A stretch of 64,000 bases of DNA from Scenedesmus sp. ARA3 (taxonomy: Eukaryota; Chlorophyta; Chlorophyceae; Sphaeropleales; Scenedesmaceae), in NCBI GenBank assembly GCA_004335835.1, contig RWJK01001945.1, forward strand, positions 112,751-176,750. The letters run 5' to 3'. The translations under genes were made by a program, and so were the position numbers. Of the stretch, positions 58,270 through 64,000 are shown piece by piece. Numbering within the stretch: the first letter of the stretch is position 1; each line of letters begins with the position of its first letter. The notes under the pieces are model-generated. The model was given only the letters and a program-made list of their open reading frames with translations. It was not told where the DNA came from and did no database searches.

Positions 58270-60285
58270 GCCGCTGCTGCTGCCGTCATTAGCGCCGGCT
58301 GGGTATATGGGCGTACAGCCTGATCGTGCTGGCCAGCGTCATCTTCTGGTTCGCCAGCCTCTCCGACTGCAGCAGGGCGGCCTTCCAGTACCACGGACTG
58401 CCCACAACAGAGGTGCGGCGGTTGAGTGGTGTCTTTGGCTGTGTTTGATTTGTAAGATGTGTTGGTTGTTGTCGCGACATGTGTTGATCAGGCACCCTAG
58501 CCGTCGTGTACGTACCGCATGAACTGCAGCAGGGCGGCCTTCCAGTACCACGGACTGCCCACAACAGAGGTGCGGCTGTTCACTGCGTTGAGCGATGCGT
58601 CTGTATGTTGCATTTGGTGGGGAGAATCAGCTGCCATGTGTGTGGAACACGCCCTTAGCAGGGCCGCCTTCCAGTACCACGGACTGCCCACAACAGAGGT
58701 GCGGGCAGTGCTTGTAGCATGTGTAAAACGGGCAGCCTAGCTTTCTGTGCTGCGTACATCATTGCACTCCTGCGCAGATCATGTGGTGCATCATCTCCAT
58801 CATCGACGCCGCCGGTGAAACTTATACAAGCTGATGCATCTAGCTGCTTCCTATCATGCTGCTGTTACACCTTGCCCTGCAGATCATGTGGTGCGTCATC
58901 TCCATCATGTTACACCTTGCCCTGCAGATCATGTGGTGCGTCATCTCCATTATGTGCCCTGCAGATCATGTGGTGCGTCATCTCCATCATGTGCCCTGCA
59001 GATCATGTGGTGCGTCATCTCCATCATGTGCCCTGCAGGTCATGTGGTGCGTCATCTCCATCATGCGCCCTGCAGATCATGTGGTGCGTCATCTCCATCA
59101 TGTGCCCTGCAGATCATGTGGTGCGTCATCTCCATCATCGGAGCCGCCATGGCGCAGCCACACAACCCGCACCAGGCCAACCCAAAGCTCGTGACAGCGC
59201 GGCAGCAGTTTGCCTGGACGGAGGCGGGCCTGGAGGGAGCGATACAGGTGGGTGTTTGTGCGTGTGTGGGCTGTGGTGGTGGTGGTGGTGGTGGTGGTGG
59301 TGGGCAGCAGCAGCAGCAGCAGCGGCAGCAATCTAGCGCTGTTTAGTTGCACCAGGCCACCCCCAAGCTCGTCACGGCAAGGCAGCAGTTCGCGTGGACA
59401 AAGGCAGGCCTGGAGGGAGCGATACAGGGGGGCGTTTGACAGTGGGTGGCAGCAGCAGCTATGCCGCACTGTGTTGGAGCACCCTGCTAGTATCGTTTGC
59501 GCACAGGTTTGGCTGCATCTTTGTGCAGTCACGGCTGCAGCACACATGCCGCAGCTGCTGAGGCTGCCAAGCCTGTGGGCTGAAACCTTTGTTTACGCTG
59601 TTGCTGTGCAGGCGCGCAACGCTGCCGCGCGTGGCCGCCTAAACAAGGAACCATGTTCTGCTGTGGTGTCTGCCTGTTGGTGTGCATCTTCTGGAGCTCC
59701 TGAGGCCAAGCTTGCTGATCACCCGGTGATGGACTTGCATACACTGCTCTTGTTGCACTGCCTTCCTGCAGGCGCGCAATGCCGCTGCGCGTGGCCGCCT
59801 GGACAAGGAGCCCATGTTCTGCTTTGAGAGCGCTGTCAAGCTCTTCTTCTGGAGCTGCCTGGCCTACGAGGACTACGAGGGGGTGAGTCTTAGGTGGTGC
59901 GTAATTAGAGGATAGTTACATGTGGGCCCTGGCACCATCTTGGATGGTATGAGCCACAACAGGTTGAACACAGGTCTGAGACCAGAAAAAGGAGAGTGAG
60001 CACCGTAGAACGCACCGTTTTGAGGCTTGTTTGGGAGTCAACCGCCGTGTAATGCTCACTACGGTTGCGGCAGGCGACTGCAGCACATGAGCTCTGGAGC
60101 TGCCTGGCCTACGGCGACTACGAGGGGTTGAGGGGGTTTCAGCTTGCCATAAAACCTACAATCAGTGAGGCTAATGCTCTCTAAGGCAGGGATGGTAGTT
60201 CTGCTCGGCGTACGAGGGGGTTTGGAATGCAGCCAACATACAGTTCAGGCTTTAATCTGTGCAAAAATGGTTTTAAAACAGAACT

Positions 60286-60327
<42 letters not shown>

Positions 60328-61455
60328 GCACAGGCGCGTGGCACCGCTCCCGGGACTGCCGCTGCCGTGCCTGAGGGGGAGCTGGAGCAGCTCATGAAGG
60401 CGCTCAGCCTGTACAACCTGCAGGTGCACAAGGTGCGCGGCGTTTGCAGCAAAACTGCAGCCTATCCACTGAAGACAGTTCGATGTGCATACTGTCTGTT
60501 CTGTCAGCCGTTGACCACATGCTTGGTGCGTGTCTGTGTGGGTCCTCTGCAAGCCTCCTTGAATTGGCTCTCTTTGAACAAAGCGCCTGCTTATGGTTTC
60601 TTGCGTTCATGCTGCATGCTGCATGATTCTTTCTGGCTCCCAAGCACCCACTTGGTGTAAACTGTATGCCACCCCTACCCACGCACTTGCATTTGATGCC
60701 TGATCTTTTCTGATGTGCTAAATGCGATAAACAACAACACAACTGCAACCATGCAGGTGCTGTATGACAGTGACGGCGAGCTCAAGGTGTACCTGTGCAC
60801 CATGCTGCATGCTCGATGTCTGTATTGGGTGGTTCTAATTGCATTCCCTCATCATGTTTTGTATGCTGCACCTGCAGGTGCTGTATGACAGTGACGGCGA
60901 GCTTAAGGTGTACCTGGCCTGGTCACCCACCACGGTGCTGGTATGCTTCAGGGGCAGCACCACGGCAGCAAACTGGGTGGCGGATGCTATGGTGAGCCTG
61001 CTCCGTACTGGCGGTGTAACTAGTTTCTGCAGCTCCTTCACTGCTGTTGTTGCATGGCAGCACCACAGCAGCCCCTAGGTGGCGACGCCACCGTGAGATG
61101 GCTTTGTAAAAGCACTGCAACTAGTTTGCGGCAGCTCCGGCACAGCTGTGCAGTTGTTGCTGGTGTGCTTCAGGGGCAGCACCATGGCAGCCAACTGGGC
61201 GGCAGATGCCATGGTGAGCACACAGCAGCAGGAACTGCAAGCTTTGGCCCTGCTGCTAGTGCGTTACTGCAGCGCTGATTGTGCTTGGCCATGCGGGTGG
61301 CACATGCCATGGTGAGGGTAGAGCAGAACCTAAGCTGCACTGCATTGCTGAGCCGCTGATGCACGCTGTGGAGGCTTCTCTATGCAGCACTGCCCTGCCT
61401 GGTCGTGCGGATGTGTGCCGCGATCTTGGGGGTGTGCTCATGCAACACTGAGATA

Positions 61456-61508
<53 letters not shown>

Positions 61509-61810
61509 CGTGCCGAGCAGCTGTGGCGCTCCGCGCACCCAGGCATGCAGCTACAGCACAAGCAGGCCTCGCACTTTGGGGCAGCCAAGATACACAGCGG
61601 CTTCTTGAGGTGAGCCCTTGCACAATGCCGGCCTCCACAGTAGCCGCAGTAGCAAACAGCGTGCGCTGATGCGGTGTTGTGCCTGGAAATCAACATGGTG
61701 TCAAGGCAGTAATCATCCGTGCCTGGCCACACATGAACGTTTTGCCACTCGTGCCTTGGCGGTGGTTTGGGGGCAGCGGCTTCAAAGTGTAGGTCCACAC
61801 GCTGCTGTTG

Positions 61811-61865
<55 letters not shown>

Positions 61866-63081
61866 ACATACAACTGCATCTTGCAGGTGCTGAGCGGCTC
61901 TGGGCTTGACACAAAGGTGCTGGGCATGCTTGGCTGCATGCCTGCCGCTGTTGCTGCTGACAGCTGCATGCATTTCTTTGCTTTCTGCGCTCTGCAGGTG
62001 CTGGAGCGGCACTGGCTTGACAGCAAGGTGCTGGGCATGCTTGGTTGCATCCTCACACAAGCTGCTGCTTCTGCTGCATGTTGATTAAGATTTTTTTGGT
62101 ACTCCGCAGGTGCTGGAGCGGCACTGGGCTTGACAGCAAGGTGCTGGGCATGCTTGCCAGCCTGGTGGACACGGCCCTGGACAGGAGCAAGCTCAAGATC
62201 TACCTCACAGGTGTGTCTGTGGTGTGCAGCTTATCCTCCAACGTTGAGCTGCGGCTGTAGCTGTGTGGTAATGCTTGCCAAGTACAATGTTGCTTACCAG
62301 TGGCAGCTGCAGGCCTCTCGCTAGGCGGTGCTGTACATGTGGCCACGCTGGCCGCATATGAACTGCTCTATCTGCACCATGTGCTGGGGTGTAGCTAAGT
62401 CAAGTGTGTGCTGGCCGTCTGCAGGCCACTCGCTAGGTGGTGCTGTAGCCACGCTGGCTGCCTACGGCCTGCTTTGTGTGCACCTTCTGCTGCGGTGTAA
62501 CTCAATCAAGTGTGTGCTGGCTGCCTTGCAGGCCACTCGCTGGGCGGTGCTGTGGCCACGCTGGCTGCCTACGACCTGCTCAAAAAGTACAAAGGGGTGC
62601 TGGACCCGCTGAGGCAGGTGGGGCTGGCCTGCTACTGCTGCTGTTGCTGCTGCTGCTGCTGTTGATTTACGACCTGCTCAAAAAGTACAAGGGGAGTGCT
62701 GGACCCGCTGCGACAGGTGGGGCCACAGCCCTTCTTATGTACATCACATGTGCAGCAGGTTGCCTTCTTAGTAGCTAGGCAGCCAGACATGCCGCGGCGC
62801 CTACAGCCTGCTGCTGCTGCGGCGGCGGCTGCGGCTGCTGCTTTTACAGCCGCTCAGTGCTTTGGCGGGCGTTGCACCAATAGGGCTGTAGGTTATGTGG
62901 ATGTTGCAGAAGTTGGTGCTTACCGGGAAAATGCAAATTTGTTTTGCCTCTCCCCCATGTGCCTCTCCAATTCCTGCAGGTCAGCGTGTACACCTTTGGC
63001 GCGCCCCGGGCGGGCAACCACGCGTTTGCGCGCGCCTACGAGGCGGCAGTGCCTGACACCTGGCACGTCATCAACGACCAG
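54988..63081 (+). CDS. Lipase class 3 protein with N-terminal membrane domain (3' truncated)
   Basis: An alpha/beta-hydrolase of the lipase_3 family, likely hydrolysing acylglycerols or galactolipids at a membrane. Exons found: 54988-56428, 57711-57913, 58293-58412, 59113-59247, 59772-59882, 60334-60432, 60878-60991, 61521-61609, 62110-62210, 62532-62617 and 62980-63081, giving 867 residues in phase so far. The gene continues beyond the window. The first ~200 residues are low complexity with a pure poly-Gln run of about 33 (CAG tract, about 55273-55366). About five to seven membrane helices follow (residues ~215-560; for example LIVLASVIFWFASL and IMWCVISIIGAAMA). The catalytic domain shows TTVLVCFRGSTTAANWVADA, KIHSGFL, the nucleophile elbow GHSLGGAVATLAAY and VYTFGAPRAGNHAFARAY. 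The catalytic Asp may be in WHVINDQ or just after it, and the His is off the edge. The layout recalls membrane-anchored diacylglycerol lipases. Nearly every intron carries decoy exon ends. Confidence 0.85.
56584..57640 (+). repeat. Decoy array for lipase exons 1 (end) and 2 (start)
   Basis: The end of exon 1, including its AGCAGAAG|GTGCGCTGGCTGATC donor, is copied at about 56610-56665. Copies of the exon 2 start (true copy 57711, encoding ACTPLARSCDLLVCTPP) lie at about 56907, 57117, 57327 and 57520, each after ACAG or CCAG; a partial copy lacking the start is near 56755. Spacing is about 190-210 bp, and the copies share GTTGCTTGCTGCA-type flanks. The decoys keep the frame for 16-30 codons. 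Confidence 0.93.
58509..58705 (+). repeat. Two decoy copies of lipase exon 3 end
   Basis: The last ~45 nt of exon 58293-58412 (GCAGGGCGGCCTTCCAGTAC... to ACAACAGAG, then GTGCGG) recur at about 58526-58572 and 58658-58702, each with the same donor. The encoded peptide SRAAFQYHGLPTTE is unchanged in both, so the copies are recent or constrained. Confidence 0.93.
58775..59140 (+). repeat. Array of seven ~36-nt decoys of lipase exon 4 start
   Basis: CCCTGCAG|ATCATGTGGTGCGTCATC recurs at about 58775, 58881, 58926, 58963, 59000, 59038 and 59074 before the true exon at 59113. The later units are 36-39 nt and nearly identical. Each keeps the acceptor CTGCAG or CTGCAGG and codes for IMWCVISI. The first copy lies farther out and is followed by a different extension. 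All three forward frames stay open across the array. Confidence 0.95.
59280..59303 (+). repeat. (GGT)n microsatellite
   Basis: About eight GGT units just inside the intron after lipase exon 4, a few nucleotides past the donor, followed by a short CAG run. Confidence 0.9.
59349..60130 (+). repeat. Decoys of lipase exons 4 (end) and 5 (start and end)
   Basis: Exon 4's 3' part is copied at about 59349-59428 with its donor mutated to GGGGGG. Exon 5's start is copied at about 59611-59665 after TGTGCAG, with an in-frame TAA (CGCCTAAAC) replacing CGCCTGGAC. The exon 5 end (GGAGCTGCCTGGCCTACG) is copied at about 60093-60127 downstream, without a usable donor. These look like decaying copies. Confidence 0.85.
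60755..61216 (+). repeat. Decoys of lipase exon 7 start and end
   Basis: The start (CAGGTGCTGTATGACAGTGA) is copied at 60755-60799 upstream of the true exon 60878-60991, with an intact acceptor. The end (CTTCAGGGGCAGCACC... to GCCATGGTGAGC) is copied at about 61167-61213 downstream, with an intact donor. The exon is flanked by decoys of both of its edges. Confidence 0.9.
61459..61506 (+). repeat. (CTG)n tract
   Basis: A pure run of about 15-16 CTG units directly before lipase exon 8's acceptor. It may serve as part of the pyrimidine-rich stretch. Comparable CTG runs precede acceptors at 52363-52402 (TIC20), 60289-60327 and 58232-58268 (lipase). Confidence 0.95.
61810..62060 (+). repeat. (CTG)n tract and two decoys of lipase exon 9 start
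   Basis: A (CTG)n run (61814-61862) is followed by decoys of exon 9 start (true copy 62110) at about 61887-61935 and 61998-62047, each after TGCAG. Both keep GACAGCAAGGTGCTGGGCATG or a near variant. The second lacks a G relative to the true exon, which shifts its frame. Confidence 0.9.
62308..62720 (+). repeat. Decoys of the lipase nucleophile-elbow exon
   Basis: Exon 62532-62617 encodes GHSLGGAVATLAAYDLLKKY. Its start is copied at about 62313-62366 (GCCTCTCGCTAGGC, His codon changed and an insertion) and 62425-62474 (GHSLGGAVATLAAYGLL intact). Its end is copied at about 62666-62717 (TACGACCTGCTCAAAAAG... with donor GTGGGG). The second decoy retains a complete catalytic Ser motif. Confidence 0.93.
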
Positions 63082-63218
63082 GTGCGCCTCGGGCTGCTGC
63101 TTTGTGTAACAATTTGTTGCTGTATGTGACATCTGCTGTTACATTTGCTGTCACGTTACGTACATTACATTTGCTGTTTACTGCAACTTGTGTGGCTTTG
63201 TTTGGGTGAGACTATAGA

Positions 63219-63261
63219 AACTGCTGTGCCCGACACCTGGCACGTCATCAACGACCAGGTG
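63219..63261 (+). repeat. Decoy copy of lipase exon 11 end
   Basis: The end of exon 62980-63081 (GACACCTGGCACGTCATCAA... CAG, then GTGCGC) is copied with the donor GTGGGT. The peptide AVPDTWHVINDQ is unchanged. Confidence 0.93.
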
Positions 63262-63500
63262 GGTGGGTTGGTGCTGCTGTGCGTCGCGTCATGTTATTTT
63301 ATGTTTGGTTATCTTATGTTGTGTTACATCTGCTGTTTGTGACGGGTATGGCTGATTGTTGGTTGTGGCTGGTGCAGCTGTGGTAAGTGCTGGTTGGGGC
63401 TGCTGCAGAATCTGCTGCAAGTATGATGAGTGCTTGGTTGTTGGCTGTCACGAGGTCTCTATGTTATTTAATAATTGTTATGCACATCAAGTATTAACAT

Positions 63501-64000
63501 CTGAGCAGTTCTAGTAGGAGGCCAATCTTGATTTGTGTGTGGCAGCGCGTCACCTGTGGCTTCAGCCAGTGCACCTCTGTGGATGTGAGCATGCAGGTGT
63601 GGCGCTGTGCCTCAAATCAGTGACTTGTGGATCTGAGGAGGTCTGCATGTATGTATTTGAATTGTTTAGATTCCAAACACCCACATCTGAGCAGTTCTAG
63701 AGGTAGACCAATTTTGATTTGTGTGTGGCAGCGCATCACCTGGCCCCGGCCAGTGCATGCCTGTGGATGTGAGCCACCAGATGCGGCGTCGCACCTCAAA
63801 TCAATGCCTTATGATTTTGGGGAGGTCTGCATGTGTGTATATAGATTGTTTAAATTCCAAACATCCACATCTGAGCAATTCTAGAAGTAGACCAATTTTG
63901 ATTTGTGTGTGGCCATGGCTGCGCATCACCTGACTCAGGCCAGTGCACGCCTGTGGATGTGAGCCACCAGATGCGGCGTCGCGCCTCAAATCAATGCCGT
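63501..64000 (+). repeat. 185-bp tandem repeat at the right edge
   Basis: Units begin CTGAGCAGTTCTAG at 63501 and 63687 and CTGAGCAATTCTAG at 63871 (spacing 186 and 184 nt); the third is cut by the window end. Each contains TTTGTGTGTGGCAG or TGTGTGGCCATGG followed by CGC(A/G)TCACCTG, possibly an acceptor with the start of the next lipase exon. That reading is inference, because the true exon is not in view. Confidence 0.85.

Noticed and set aside
58775..59140. Regular 36-nt repeats that superficially resemble a CRISPR array
   Set aside because: The units are contiguous copies of a splice acceptor and exon start in a eukaryotic gene, without unique spacers.

Overview
The window looks like nuclear DNA of a green alga, probably a chlorophycean. 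The genes are intron-dense with GT-AG junctions and pure (CAG)n/(CTG)n tracts occur throughout. The gene set is plant-like: a plastid import channel subunit (TIC20), a BIG-type ARF-GEF, SGT1, a GONST-type nucleotide-sugar transporter and a STR16-like rhodanese, together with an ornithine decarboxylase of the kind green algae keep. A few genes are followed by TGTAA, the usual chlorophycean polyadenylation signal. There are no bacterial operons, and I recognise no rRNA, tRNA or transposon. The species cannot be fixed from the sequence. One 50-N assembly gap lies in a CAG tract (31955-32004).

I rebuilt eleven protein-coding genes by joining exons so that splice phase is conserved at every junction. 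From left to right: the 3' end of a BIG/Sec7 ARF-GEF (+, to 3551); an unrecognised membrane protein (-, 7491-9905); a complete YjjX/DUF84-type inosine/xanthosine triphosphatase (-, 10676-12205); a 17-exon type II cation P-type ATPase (-, 14948-25480); a nucleotide-sugar transporter (-, 27489-29419); a small single-domain rhodanese (+, 31305-33145); SGT1 (-, 34340-38641); ornithine decarboxylase (-, 41016-44243); a leucine-rich-repeat protein (-, 45948-50124); TIC20 (+, 51255-53431); and a lipase class 3 membrane protein that runs off the right edge (+, from 54988). These are unrelated housekeeping genes (vesicle traffic, nucleotide sanitation, ion transport, Golgi sugar transport, sulfur transfer, co-chaperone, polyamine synthesis, plastid import, lipid turnover). 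Nothing suggests a functional cluster.

The most unusual feature is how the introns are built. In six of the eleven genes, introns contain direct tandem copies of the neighbouring exon's edge. Each copy holds the splice site plus roughly 20-110 nt of adjoining coding sequence and then diverges. I count more than fifty such 'decoy' exon ends. Copies of an exon's 5' end lie upstream of it with an acceptor AG; copies of a 3' end lie downstream with a donor GT. Some introns carry arrays, such as seven extra copies of a ~36-nt unit at 58775-59112. Five genes show none that I could see. This could be a route of intron growth or intron birth, a source of alternative products, or in part an assembly artefact; RNA and long reads would decide.

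The stretches between genes (0.8-3.9 kb) hold no gene I can support, apart from a tentative exon-like tandem repeat near 5.1-5.7 kb.
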